From positions 16,524,626 to 16,588,625 of the forward strand of contig CM070624.1 in the NCBI GenBank assembly GCA_036346255.1: DNA of 64,000 nucleotides. Reading direction: 5' to 3'. This DNA is from Ampelocalamus luodianensis. Its lineage: Eukaryota; Streptophyta; Magnoliopsida; Poales; Poaceae. The position numbers and the translations under genes are program-made. A model generated the notes under the pieces. The model was not told the DNA's origin. It was given only the letters and a program-made list of their open reading frames with translations, and ran no database searches. Positions 46,034 through 58,141 of this stretch are shown in pieces. The number at the start of each line of letters is the position of its first letter. The stretch's first letter is position 1.

Positions 46034-48224
46034 CTGAATGTGAGAACCCAAACAATTTAATTAAGCTAAGCAACGTTAATCAGTATTGCACAGTAAAATA
46101 CACTCACCAACACAGTAAGTACTAACGAATTGAACACATGACAAGATGTGAGAACCAGAAATTGCAAACTAATCTAAACAACGCTAATCGATAATTAGCA
46201 GTAAATAAAAAATTATCTTAACAAGAACAAATCGTAAGCACAGTTGATATCGAACCCTAACTACTTAAACTAATCTAATCGTCAATAAATAGTAATGAGA
46301 AACCGTAATACGCAGTAAACACAGATTAATCTTGAACGCATCGCCAAACAATTTCATATAAGATTATGTTATCGAAAGTTTACAACAAAATTTACAATAT
46401 GAATTATTTCAACAAAAACATAACGCTATCTCAATCATTGAAATAATTATATCATCCAGAGAATACAACCCGACATCGAAATTAACATACGAGCTTTCAT
46501 TTCAAGCGAAAGTGCAATAACAATACAAGATAAGAATTAATTACAGGATGTCATTATCGAGAAAAGTAATCCAAGAATCCATCTCCAGAAATTGCAATAT
46601 GAATTTTAAAAGTAATAATACAATATTGTCTCATTCTCAAATAAATTACAAGAATTCATTACAAGCAAAGATAAGCATTAATACAATCTTAGACTTTAAT
46701 TACACTAATTAAATTGCGTCAGGTCAACATGCAAGAATTCTTCACAAGTAAAAGTAAAATATTACAAACTCGTCATTAATTGCACGAATGATTTATAACA
46801 GATCAAAATATAAATTATAACATTTAATTAAATTACAATCTAAATTCTTGCATTGTATGTTGTCGAAGCATTCCTTGCAGCCTTGTCTATATATCGCCAG
46901 CCCGTCGAACCCATTCTTCGGCCAATCCGAAAACCCGACCCACAATTCCATCGCCCGCCATCAACCATCAGAACAATAGCAATCCAAAAACAATAGAGTA
47001 AAGTCAGAATATAGAAGAAGATTGCCGTCAAAATTCATGGAGATCACCGAGGTTCCCAGAAAAACCTAGGTTAGTCGGCACTGTCTCACTTCCGTAGGTT
47101 TCATCACCCGACATTGATTAGAATCCGACACCCACGTTATATCGACTTACCTTCATTGCAGAAAATCTGGCTAATAGTGATCTTTGGACCAATGGACAAT
47201 AACCAAATAGTATCATGAGAGAGCAATATGGATAAGGGAAGGTCATTTTGGGAATAAGCAGGGCAAAGGGGGAGAAGCCAGCCGAATCCCCTCTGCCTCA
47301 TAAACCTTCCCCCTCACGGAGTGTCTCACAAAGCCACATGCCCTCATTTCTTTCCCCCAGCCGAGAGCTCCCCCACAAGCCTCTCCCTCGTATAACTCAT
47401 TCACCAACACACCCAAGTAAGCAAAACCACACTCACAAACTCCCCCATAGCCAAGAGAGAGCAACCCAGCCAAAGGCAATAACCCAGCACAAGCCCTTCT
47501 CCCTCACTGCCACCAAGAACAAAGAGATGAGCCACAAGCACCAGGAAGCTAGCAAAACCACCATTACATCCTCCTCAACCAAAGCAAAGAGCAAGCCAAA
47601 ACCAAAGCCAAGGCACCACAGGGAGCAAGAACTCAAGCAAGAGCAAGAACCCAAGTCAAGCAAACCCACTGTCATCCCAACCCCATTTCTTCCCTCAAAC
47701 CAAAAGCCAACCCACATCAAAGCCGAAAGCCAGTGCAAGCCAAGCCACCGTCAAACCTTGGTCTCCATAGCCGCAACCCACCATTTCCACCTCCAAAAGA
47801 ACCAACCCACAGAGAACAACCGGAGGAGGGGAGCACAAGGTGAAGGGAAAGCCAACGGGGCGGGGACGACGTCGGCAACGGCTCCGAACCGAACACCAGT
47901 ACCGACACCAAGACGACGACCAGAACCAGAAGTACCAGAAGGGAACAAGGAGACCACTACCACCACAGCCGGCACAACCACCTCTGCAACCACTGCCATC
48001 CCCAAACCGACCAAGTCAAGCCAGGTAAACCACATATGTCTTTTCCTCCTATTGGAGTATTGCCCAGTAAGAACAAAGCTAACCTTGCACAGAATATGCA
48101 TGCCTCAGTAACCACTACCATTAGCAGCCACCAAAACCATCACAGAACCAAGCACCCACCCTAGCAATAACACCACCATTTTTAGAGAATCGAGGAACCC
48201 ACCAAGCCACCACCATAACCTCCA

Positions 48225-48659
48225 TGTAGTCAAATAAACCTGACTCGTTGGTTAGTGTTGTGTGATTGGGGCGCCGAAGTCATGGCGGCGTGTCAAGGCG
48301 TCAAGTCGTAGTAAACTGGCCGTAGCTACAATTGTATACGACCGGTCTCTATAGTAGTTGTGTACAACTCGTCACTGTGGTAGTTGTGAAATGACAGTGC
48401 GCGACGTGTATAGGCGTCGAAGCAGTTGAAGGCGGGAAAACCGAATCCCAGTTAGACTAGCTCTTTAGAAAGGAAAGGAGTCTGTATTTTGGTGTATGGT
48501 GTAAGTTGTAGTTGAAGCAATACATTCAGAGAAAAAATAGTCCCAATGTATTGCCTTTGTTTTCTGTCTTTCTTCCATCTCTGAACTCTACTGTTCAACA
48601 TCCGAAAATCCCAAACCTGTGATTGCTTGGGCATATCGATTCTGTGTTTGATCCCAACA
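48225..48659 (+). repeat. 5' LTR of copia C
   Basis: 435 bp, TGTAGTCAAATAAACC to GATCCCAACA. The same length as its partner, with about 20 substitutions and no indels seen. Confidence 0.96.
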
Positions 48660-48707
48660 CTTGGTATCAGAGCACGGTGTATGCCCAAATACATACGGTT
48701 TGAGCCG

Positions 48708-49420
48708 ATGGCCATCACCACGCAGCAGGCAGCAAAGGAGAGCGGCGGCGTGCCCTTCCATTACCCGATGTTGACATCCTCCAACTACACCGCATGGGCG
48801 ATCAAGATGGAGGCGCTGATGGATGCCCAAAGGATCTGGGAGGCCATCGAACCGGCGGCCGGAGTGGTCGTGGAGGTGAAGAAAGACAAGTTGGCGTGGG
48901 CTTTCATTTTCCAAGCCATACCCGAAGATATTCTTCTGCAGGTGGCCAAGAAGAGAACAACCAAGGAGGTATGGGACTCTCTGAAAACCAGATATCTCGG
49001 GGCTGATCAGGTGCAAAAGGTGCGTGTGCAAACATTGCAGAATGAGTTTGGGGCATTGCGCATGAAGGATGGGAGACCATCGGTGACTTTGCCGAGAAGC
49101 TGAGCGGGATGGCGAGCAAGTACATCGCACTTGGTGCAACCTTGGGGATCCAGTACTCATGAAGAAGCTCCTCGACTCAGCGCCCGACAAATTCCTCCCG
49201 ATGGTCACCACAATCGAGCAGTACTCCGATCTAGAGTTGATACCGTTTGAGAAGGCCATAGGGCGCCTGAAGGCCTATGAGGAGAGGATTCGTCGCACTG
49301 ACAACACCAACATCGATGGACAACTCCTCCTCACTCACACTGAGTGGGTGGCGCGGCAGAAAGGCGGCAGCGGGGAGTCGTCGGCAAGCAACAAGGGGGC
49401 GAGGTGCTGGAAATTCAGAT
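48708..49420 (+). pseudogene. copia C gag, frameshifted
   Basis: Opens at ATG 48708 (an in-frame ATG also occurs at 48681). It reads gag motifs (YPMLTSSNYTAWAIKMEALM, EDILLQVAKKRTTKEVWDSL, TLQNEFGALRMKDG), shifts frame near 49075, is interrupted by a stop near 49156, and continues as LLDSAPDKFLPMVTTIEQYS and LKAYEERIRR in a further frame. A Gly/Arg-rich linker leads to the zinc knuckle in the next frame at about 49550. Confidence 0.88.
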
Positions 49421-50360
49421 GGACATGGCTGGGGTAGAGGTCGTGGCCGAGGGCGCAGCCGTGGGCGCGGCAAAGGACGTTCCACCAATCCCGGTGGGAC
49501 CCAAAAGGATGGCACTGGAGGTGGCAAGGACAAAAGCCACATCCGGTGTTTTAATTGTGACAATAAGGGGCACTACACCTCTGAATGTCGCAGTAGGCGC
49601 CAAGAGGAGGTGAACCTGACGCAAGGCCAGGAGGATGAACCAGCCCTGATGTTGACAGTATGTGCGGAGGAGCCGCGCAATTTGGTACTTCTGAATGAGC
49701 AGCATGTCCTACCGGACTTGCGTGCAAATGGTGGTGAGCACATCACAGCTCAGGAATTGCCAACGTTCGGATTGTGGTATCAGGATAATGGGGCCAGTAA
49801 CCACATGACCAGACAGCGATCGTTCTTCACCGAACTTGATGAAAGCGTCATCGACAGGGTGAGCTTCGGTGATGGATCGACAATACAAATCAAGGGGAAA
49901 GGATCAATCTTGTTCGAGTGTAAGAATGGAGAACAGCGGCTGTTGACAGAGGTATACTACATTTCTAGCCTTTGCAATAACATCATGAGTTCGGGACAAT
50001 TGACAGAGGATGGCACCAAGATTGTGCTCCTAGACAATTTGCTTCGGATGTATGATAGGACCGGCAAACTCATGATGAAGGTGGAACGCACGGGCAACAG
50101 GCTGTACAAGGTGGTTCTACACACCTGTGCACCAGTCTGCCTTGCCGTGTGCCTAACCAAACCGGAGTGGTTATGGCATGCCCGGTTGGGGCATCTTAAC
50201 TTTCAGGCGATGAAACTGATGGTTGACAAAGAAATGGTGCAGGGAGTACCAAGGATTGAATGTCCTACACAAATCTGTGAGGGCTGTTTGCTAGCTAAGC
50301 AAAGCCGATTGTCCTTTCCAAGTCAAGTTACATGCAGAAGCGGTCGCGACCATTAGAACT
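49421..50360 (+). pseudogene. copia C zinc knuckle, protease and pre-integrase
   Basis: One uninterrupted frame carries the zinc knuckle CFNCDNKGHYTSEC (CX2CX4HX4C), the aspartic protease motif DNGASNHMT (the DTGA class with Asn at the second position, common in plant copia), and the GAG-pre-integrase LWHARLGHLNFQAMKLM. It ends by a frame change near 50350. Confidence 0.9.
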
Positions 50361-51133
50361 TGTTCATGCATATTTGTGCGGCCCGATTACACCTCATACA
50401 CAGGCCGGGAGCAGGTATTTCTTACTGCTTGTTGATGATTTCAGCCGGATGATGTGGTTGTACACGCTGAAGTCTAAAGATGAAGCTGTCAATGCTTTCA
50501 AGAAATTTAAGGTGCTAGTAGAGAAGGAGACTGAACATAATTTGAAGATCCTCAGAACTGACTAGGGTGGTGAGTTATTGTCAAAGCAATGTGCACAATT
50601 GTTTAATGAATAAGGAGTCCGCCGACACCTCACTGCACCTTATTCACCTCAAAATAGGGTGGTGGAACGTCGGAATCGGACTGTGCTGGCGACAACCAGA
50701 AGTCTTTTGAAGACCATGGGAGTGCCGGGGAGGATGTGGGGAGAGGCAGCTCACCATGCCGTTTATCTGTTGAACCGGGTGCCGACCAAGGCCTTGACCA
50801 GTGGCACCCCATATGAAGCATGGACAGGCAGGAAGCCAAATGGCACATGTGAGGGTCTTTGGCTGTACTGCACACACAAAGATATCGGCTGTCCATTTGA
50901 AGAAACTGGATGATAGAAGCAGAGCTTTGATACACTTCGGCGTCGAAGAAGGAAGCAAGGCGTATCGCCTCTATGATCCCCAAAACAAGAAGAATGTTGT
51001 GAGCCGGGATGTGGTATTTGAGGAAGACAAGAAGTGGAATTGGGAGATGGCAAGCAACGGCCTGATCAGTGAGACTGCCGAGTTTACTGTAGCAGAACTT
51101 GCAACGAAAACTGACGGAGAACTGCAACAATGA
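50332..51133 (+). pseudogene. copia C integrase, with stops and frameshifts
   Basis: Reads YFLLLVDDFSRMMWLYTLKS (first catalytic Asp region), reaches an in-frame TAG at 50563-50565 and a TAA near 50611, then APYSPQNRVVERRNRTVLAT (second Asp/Glu region), a shift near 50830, and the C-terminal part (FGVEEGSKAYRLYDPQNKKN). It cannot produce a functional integrase. Confidence 0.9.
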
Positions 51134-51184
51134 GCTTCAGATGTCGCAGACCAAGAACCACAGAATGTTGAGGCATCAACAATT

Positions 51185-52984
51185 GTGTCGAGTGGGATGA
51201 AAAATGAGTCGTCAGAACCAGAGCCAGAGGACTGGACATCCATACCACCTGCAACCTTTGTTGGTCAGCCAGCCCCGGTAGCACACTCAGGCCCCTCGAG
51301 TCCTTCTTCTCCAAAAACAGATGAAGGACCAATGAGGTACCGAGCACTTCCTGACATTTATGCAGAATCACAGCCAATAGAAATCGATCCAGAGCTATTG
51401 TTGCTGGTAACTGAGGAACCTCAGAGCTACCAAGAGGGCAAGAGGCCGCAGCTTCACCCGAGTGGCAGGATGCCATGAAGACGGAGATGGAGGCAATAGA
51501 GAAGAACAAAACTTGGACTCTCACTGAGTTGCCGACTGATCACAAGGCAATTGGTCTTAAGTGGGTATACAAGTTGAAGAAAGATTCAAATGGGAATCTT
51601 GTTAAGCACAAAGCACGTATTGTTGCAAAAGGGATATGTGCAGAAACAAGGGATAGACTACGAAGAAGTATTTGCACCAGTAACAAGATTGGAAACGGTG
51701 AGGTTATTACTGTCATTAGCAGCTCAAGAGGATTGGCAGATTCACCACCTTGATGTCAAATCAGCATTTCTGAATGGGAAGCTCCAAGAGAAGGTCTATG
51801 TGAGACAACCAGAGGGTTTTTCTGTTGCAAATCAAGAACATCTTGTATACAAGCTATCCAAGGCGCTATATGGTTTGCGTCAGGCCCCAAGGGCATGGAA
51901 CATTCGTATGGACTGCACTCTGAGAGAGATCGGTTTTCATAGATGCCCCCAAGAGCAAGCTCTTTACAAAAGAAGCAGTGGGACTGAGCTGTTAGTGGTG
52001 GGAGTTTATGTGGATGATTTGATTGTTACCAGCACAAGCAACGACCAGATACGCTTGTTCAAGCAACAAATGATGAAAGAATATGAGATGAGTGACCTTG
52101 GACTTCTCTCATACTACCTGGGAATTGAGGTAGAACAGAAGAAAGGAGCTATCACCTTGAAGCAATCAGCATATGCCAAGAAAGTGTTACAAGTGGACAG
52201 TATGTGTGAGTGCAATTCGGCAAAACTTCCTATGGAACCAAAACTGCATTTGAGCAAGGATGAGGAGGGAGTATCAGTAGATGCCACTGATTTCCGTCGC
52301 ATAATTGGGAGTCTAAGGTATCTCACACACACACGACCGGACTTGGTATATTCAGTGGGTGTGTTGAGCAGGTTTATGCAAACACCCAAGGAGTCGCACC
52401 TTCAGGCTGTCAAGCAGGTCATGACGTATGTAAAGGGCACCATCAACTCTGGTTTGGAGTATAAGAAAGGAGGTGAGGGACTCCTGTCAGGATACAGTGA
52501 TAGTGATCTCGCAGGAGATGTGGAAGACAGGAAGAGTACGAGTGGATTCACATTTTACCACTCCGGAAGCCTGATAGAATGGAGCTCACAGAAACAGAAA
52601 ATTGTTGCACTCTCCTCATGCGAAGCCGAGTTCGTGGCGACAACAAGTGCAGCATGTCAGGCAATCTGGCTCAGAAGTCTGTTGAGAAGTCTGCTGAGTG
52701 AAGTCACCGGGAAGAAGTCTGAACCAGTGACCATGTATGTGGACAACAAGTCGGCAATCGCACTAATGAAAAACCCAGTGTTGCATGGAAGGAGTAAGCA
52801 CATTGACACACATTTTCATTTCATTAGAGAATGTGTGGAACAAGGACAAATAAATGTGGAGCATATCAGCACGGAGGAGCAACGAGCCGACTTCCTTACC
52901 AAGGCACTCCCCAGAATCAAGTTTGGTGAAATGCGTGAATTGATTGGCATCAGAGATCTCACATTAAGTCAGGTTTGGGGGTGA
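51185..52984 (+). pseudogene. copia C reverse transcriptase and RNase H
   Basis: A linker frame (51185-51478) leads into RT (MEAIEKNKTWTLTELP, GLKWVYKLKKDSNGNLVKHK). A frameshift lies near 51635. After it a long intact frame of about 450 codons to 52984 holds HHLDVKSAFLNGKLQEKVYV, the YVDDL active site (about 52008), GYSDSDLAGDVEDRKSTSGF (RNase H) and VDNKSAIALMKNPVLHGRSK. One frameshift separates it from the upstream RT fingers. Confidence 0.93.
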
Positions 52985-52985
52985 G

Positions 52986-53420
52986 TGTAGTCAAATAAAC
53001 CTGACTCGTTGGTCAGTGTTGTGTGATTGGGGCGCCGAAGTCATGGCGCCGTGTCGAGGCGTCATGTCGTAGTAAACCGGCCGTAGCTACAATTGTATAC
53101 GATCGGTCTCTGTAGTAGTTGTGTACAACCCGTCACTGTGGTAGTTGTGAAATGACAGTGCGCGGCGTGTGTAGGCGTCGAAGCAATTGAAGCCGGGAAA
53201 ACCGGATCCCAGTTAGACCAGCTCTTTAGAAAGGAAAGGAGTCTGTATTTTGGTGTATGGTTTAAGTTGTAGTTGAAGCAATACATTCAGAGAAAAAATA
53301 GCCCCAACGTATTGCCTCTGTTTTCTGTCTTTCTTCCATCTCTGAACTCTACTGTTCAACATCCGAAAATCCCGAACCTGTGATTGCTTGGGTATATCGA
53401 TTCTGTGTTTGATCCCAACA
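52986..53420 (+). repeat. 3' LTR of copia C
   Basis: 435 bp, direct repeat of 48225-48659, starting right after the purine tract at 52974-52985. Confidence 0.96.
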
Positions 53421-54875
53421 CTCCATACTAGCACAGAACCTCACAAAAGCTTAATGGACTCCCATGCCATCACCAAACCCCACCAAAGCTCACTGCCAGT
53501 TACCATCACACCATACCTAGGAGCAAAGTTTTTCCCAAAACCCACTGACCATGTGCCATACGGACTTCAAACCCGCAAAAAATAAAATTGGCATTACGAA
53601 CTAAATTATGAAAGTAAAAGGGGGGGAAAGGGGAAACCCAGGGGAGGCGCTCGGGCGGGCCGACGGCACGCAGGCGTAGATGCGGGCCGGCGCGGATGCA
53701 CGCGAGCAAGCCCAAGCCAAACGGCTCGGGAGCACGCACGGGCGCAAGCAGGCTGGGCCGACGGTAGCAGGGAGGGGGTGAGTGGACGGAACCGCGAGCG
53801 CGGCCGACGGAGAAGGCCGGAGGCGGCGCAGGAGCCATGCGACCAAAACCCCGGGAGCAAAGAACCAAGAAAGAGAAAGGAGAAGAAATGAAATGGGGAA
53901 GAATAAACGAATGGGGAGCCTCTGTCGGCTGAACCAAGCAAAAGAAATAAGGTGGAGAGAGAAATAAGAAAAGGAAAGAGAAGAAAAGGAAAATATATAA
54001 ATTTTTTTATAGGAATAAAAAATTGATAGAGGGAACGCGTACGCGGCATACCTGCGAGTTTCAGATGAATCGTCAGAAGTATAGATTTTTAAACAACGTT
54101 AGAATATTTAGCAGTAGACCAATCGATAAAAAGAAAAAACGCGACGAGGAAGGGTAAAATAAATCTAAATAAAATCGCCACTAAGTTAGATAAATAATTA
54201 GATGCATTATCTGCAAGTTTCGGGTGAATCGCCAGAAAAATGGATTTATAAACCCGTATGAATAAATAACAGTGGCAAGATTGATAGAAAAATAAAATCC
54301 GGGAAAAAAATGTAAAAGTAACCAGAGACTTTATAAATAATTAATCACCGGTAGAACTCAATAAAATTAGACAAATAATCTGTTACATTAGAAATAATTT
54401 AATCATGGTAGAATAATTAAAATAAACAAACCCGAGTCTATTCAGAGGAGTACATAAATTCGTACACACCCAAATAAAACCAATTAGGCATTATTGCATG
54501 CGTAAAATTAAATAAACATAGTTGCATGCGAGTACAGGTAGTATTTTATTTTCGTATGATAAAACGCGAGTATAGGCAAACCGTGATCCTAAAACCAGTA
54601 GACTGTAGAACAACCGTAGTTGGAGAGTGCTAGTGTGGGATCCGAAAAATGTTAATTAATTTAAATCCGCTAACAAAAAGAACCAACTGACTAATGTACG
54701 CATAATAGCACCCAAAAGCAACTATGTATTTATTATTCGCGCAGTCGTATAAATTGTAGCAGACGCAAAAACGCAGACAAGAGTAGCTGATATCGGTTTT
54801 GTCGACGACGATCTTTTTTACAGTTCTGAAGGCAAGCTTATCTCTTGAACATCAATATAGTTATATTAAATGTAA

Positions 54876-54879
<4 letters not shown>

Positions 54880-54945
<66 letters not shown>
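54880..54945. repeat. (AT)n microsatellite inside the giant solo LTR
   Basis: A pure AT dinucleotide tract of about 64 bp. Length likely polymorphic. Confidence 0.93.
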
Positions 54946-54947
<2 letters not shown>

Positions 54948-56099
54948 TGAAAACTATGTCTAAAATTCAAATCGAATAAAAAGAGAAAAAGAAAGAAGAG
55001 AAAAGAGATGAGATGAGATGAGATAAGAAAAAAGTTAATATTATAGCTGGTAATGGGGACCTGTGGCAAGAAAGAGATGAGGGAAGAGTAGGACCCTTTA
55101 CATATGGTTAATATATAAGGGCCAACAATACTCTCACCCGGATTAGGGGCCATAAATTAAGTATCAACCATTTTCCCGTTTTTTTTTTGGGGGGGGGCAG
55201 AAAATGCTACCTATTACGTAATTATACTCTCCACATCGGCTAAGTAATACGGGGAGGAACCCAGTAAGTGGGGGACCCAGGGCGATATACTATCGCGTAG
55301 TGGAGTGTTGGGACCGAAGGGTCGGCCCAACCAACATTGCTGGAACTCAGCGGGTGACGGGATCAGCACCAACGGAAAGTAATGGGTGGAGACTTAATCC
55401 TGTAACTTTGAAACGTTATGTATTCTGAACTCAAAGTCGCATCAAAAGAAATGCGGTGGACCCAGTTTAAAGGGAGTTCAGAGTAGCTATGCGTAAAATG
55501 GTACAAGCCAGCGTAGTACCAAATAAAATCATGAATTCGTGCCTGTCTCCTGGATTGGAGTCTACGGGACCACTGGGGTCTATCTTCTCTCCGAGTGACA
55601 AGTAGTCTTTTCAGTACTAAAACCTGCCACTTAATGTTTCAACGAGTTATTTATTTTCAGAAAGAGATGAGCTAGAAAATGTAATAACGAACAGAGATGA
55701 GTCATTCAGTGTATTCTGTTGCTATTAATGCTTGCTGAGTACACTAGTACTCAACCTTACTATTATTCTCCTTTGTTAGATCCTAATCCGACTGGGAACT
55801 ATCTCGGGTGAGATGAAGGACACATAGGTACCGAAAAAGTCGTAGGAGGCGAGGGCGCTGACTACGAGGACCAAGGCGAGATGAGCGCCTTATTCGGCGA
55901 GTGGGACGAGTATACGACTAGTGGAGCAAAGCAGGCAAGCGAGGGGAATTCTATTCCCGTTGTATTTTAATACTTGTAATAAAGACCTTAGCCTTGCGTG
56001 GTTAAATTCTGGAATAAAAGTATAGTTTCTATTTTATTGTTCTGTTGCGTTGACTTTGGTAAGACTTACTATTTGTCGAAGCTGTGTCCTACCGGGTAG

Positions 56100-56900
56100 A
56101 CGAATAGCAATCCGTATGCCTAAATGTGATTACCTTTCGGGGTAACGACATGGGGCACCACACTGAATTTAATATCCATCCATGATAAGTACATGATTGA
56201 TTGACTACTAGTACATCCGAATATTCTTTCGCTACCGTCACTGAGTATACACATCTTATTTGCTTCAAACTTTGACAATACTTTATCATATGATCTTTCT
56301 CGTCACATAGATAGCATTCACGTATGTTCTTACTCTTGCCCTTCTTCTTCTTGTGATGTACTTTTGCTTTTGCCTGCGACACCTGTGACGACCAATGCTT
56401 GATCACCCGAGGATAAAAAATCTGATGGCTTCTTTAATGACTTCACCTCCAATAGATATGTCACCACCTCATTAAAGTTGAGTGATTTTTTTGACGAGAA
56501 TATTCATCACCAATTTCTCCTATGATGATGGTAGAGATAGCGTCAACATGACAACCTTGTCGTTCTCCTCAACTTTCCCATCCACACTAGTCAGTTGTGC
56601 GAAAAGTTTGTTGAAGACACTGAGATGGTCAACGAATCGTGTGTATTCCTCCATGCGCAACCTGAATAGTTGTAGCTTCAACATCCATCAGTTTGTCAAC
56701 GACTTTGGTATATACAATTCTTCTAAGTCACTCTATGATTTCTTTAGTGAATTTTTCTTAATCACTGAGTACTTTATCTCGTTGGAGACATATACAGATT
56801 GTACTGACAGCCTTCCGCTCCACCACCTTTCATTCTTCAACAGACGTCTTTTCCGGTTTGTCCTCTTTAAGAGCATCGATTAACCCATGCTGAACAATGA
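56100..56900 (-). pseudogene. copia B gag with zinc knuckle (minus)
   Basis: The minus-strand frame 56406-56089 contains KAKVHHKKKKGKSKNIREC and the knuckle CYLCDEKDHMIKYC (CX2CX4HX4C), then a degraded protease entry (WILNSVW). Upstream gag residues lie in other frames to about 56900, with stops. The primer-binding site follows at about 57030. Confidence 0.72.
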
Positions 56901-57042
56901 TATCATTCACCACACATTGCCACAAGCTAAAATTTCTTCACTTGATTACACGTCATCAACATCGGTCTTGATTTTGTATCACCTGACGTTTCGCTGACCT
57001 TGTCACAAACCATATTAGTCTGGTTTTGGTTCTGATACCACT

Positions 57043-57555
57043 TGTTATACTATGGTACTCATTCTTATGCGTAACAGTTCCATATTGGATCAGAATGTGT
57101 GAGAACGGCACGAACGTGCACGGTATGAATCACGAAGTAGATGAATCTCGTAGATAACCAAATAACAACGATGAAATAATCATAACGAAAGATAAAGATT
57201 CGGCGAAGCCGGACGCAAATTCCTTAAGCACAACCTCAAAAGAGTACAAAAAAATTATTGCTCTCTCACAACCCTCTCGAATATTTTATGACCATCGATG
57301 ATTCGGATCCTTCCTTTATACAAGTATATAGTGCTAAATAATAATCAATTCTCTAATCATCTCGTGCGTCTTTTGTTTTGGATGAGTTAATTTTTGGCTT
57401 GAGTTCTCTATGACCACACCTGATGACTTTATATAGCGTCCCTTAGCTCTCCTCTAAAAAGAAATAGGAATCCTAATTCTATGGGATTTATATAGAAATT
57501 CTTGTAGCATATTTCTCTAATTCCTAGTTATTGGGATATAAGTTGATATAAGCTC
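57043..57555 (-). repeat. 5' LTR of copia B (minus orientation)
   Basis: Starts TGTTATACTATGGTACTC next to the primer-binding site. The right limit is estimated from the extent of similarity to 44749-45254. Confidence 0.75.
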
Positions 57556-57954
57556 TTCGGCTTCTCACTGACCACAGGGTGCACCTGACCACATTGATGT
57601 CATCGTGCGTTGTCATCGTGAACGCACGGGGTCGCCTACTGCTCTTTACGTAGAACGATTAACATAGTTAGTAGCAATAAGTAATTACAGGATCTTAGTA
57701 GCCTGGATCTTAATAGCGACCTTCGCCCCTGCTACACTCGCGCGAGTTCGGTGCTGTTCGTAAAGTACGCACTCAATCGTTCTTTACGAATCAGGTAGCT
57801 CAAATCTATTAAATGTCATATCACTGTTTGCCAGCGACCTCTCAGATAGAATACCAATCGGTACAGAAATCGGAAACCGATACGAGTCGTCGTCGATCGA
57901 TCAGTCCCGCGCTCAAGCGCCAAATCCAATCAGGCCAGGCCGTCACGAGATTAT

Positions 57955-58103
57955 TGGGCCGTAAAATATCAACGATTAGACCCAAGTTGTTGGGCCGATG
58001 CGGCCTCGCGATGTCCCGTGCGGCCCAACCCACCCGTGCCCTAAGGGAGTCGCTCGCGGCGCGTCCACCATATATGCCCCCGCCCGCGAGCCAACTAGGG
58101 TTT
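57955..58103 (+). promoter_or_regulatory. RPL23A promoter: site II, TATA and telo-box elements
   Basis: Site II motifs TGGGCC at 57955-57960 and 57991-57996 and inverted GGCCCA at 58022-58027, TATAT at 58071-58075, and a telo-box CTAGGGTTT at 58095-58103. This combination is typical of plant ribosomal-protein genes and couples them to cell proliferation through TCP and telo-box-binding factors (established knowledge). The start of transcription is probably near 58095-58105. Confidence 0.75.
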
Positions 58104-58141
58104 CTCCTCAGCCGTCTTCGCTTCGCGTCCGCCCGGGAGAG

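Larger units (their letters stand above)
48225..53420 (+). mobile_element. Copia element C, complete structure, inactivated
   Basis: A 5196-bp element with two 435-bp LTRs (48225-48659, 52986-53420), each TG...CA, flanked by the perfect duplication CTCCA (48220-48224, 53421-53425). A Met-tRNA primer-binding site TGGTATCAGAGC is at 48662-48673 and a purine tract TTTGGGGGTGAG at 52974-52985. The interior has the copia order gag, protease, integrase, reverse transcriptase, RNase H, with several frameshifts and stops. I count about 20 differences between the LTRs by eye (near 4.6%), so insertion was moderately recent. It is inserted in the solo LTR at 46039-56162 and is the youngest layer of this nest. 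Confidence 0.96.
46039..56162 (-). mobile_element. Giant solo LTR (about 4.9 kb net), Tekay-like, reverse orientation
   Basis: Plus-strand ends are TGTGAGAACCC (46039) and GGGGCACCACA (56162), flanked by a perfect CTGAA duplication (46034-46038 and 56163-56167). On the minus strand the end reads GGGTTCTCACA, close to the GGGGTCCTCACA terminus of the Tekay LTR at 37371-41398. With copia C and its extra target copy removed, about 4.92 kb remains. No internal domain or second LTR is present, so it is a solo LTR left by recombination. A 287-codon Lys/Pro/Ser-rich frame (47248-48111) and a (AT)n tract lie inside it. Confidence 0.8.
44749..57555 (-). mobile_element. Copia element B, minus strand, split by nested insertions
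   Basis: Direct repeats 44749-45254 and 57043-about 57555 are its LTRs; they share GGTACTCATTCTTATGCG-like starts and CTCTCTCACAACCCTCTC. Next to the right copy is a reverse-complement Met-tRNA primer-binding site (GGTTCTGATACCA, about 57028-57040), so the element reads leftward. A gag with zinc knuckle lies at 56100-56900. The remaining interior (45255-46033) has no recognisable pol. A solo LTR of another element (46039-56162) is inserted in the body, with its own copia insert. I could not find a target duplication for element B. Confidence 0.8.

Noticed and set aside
47248..48111. 287-codon Lys/Pro/Ser-rich frame as a host gene
   Set aside because: It lies wholly inside the giant solo LTR, is low-complexity and lacks any recognisable domain.
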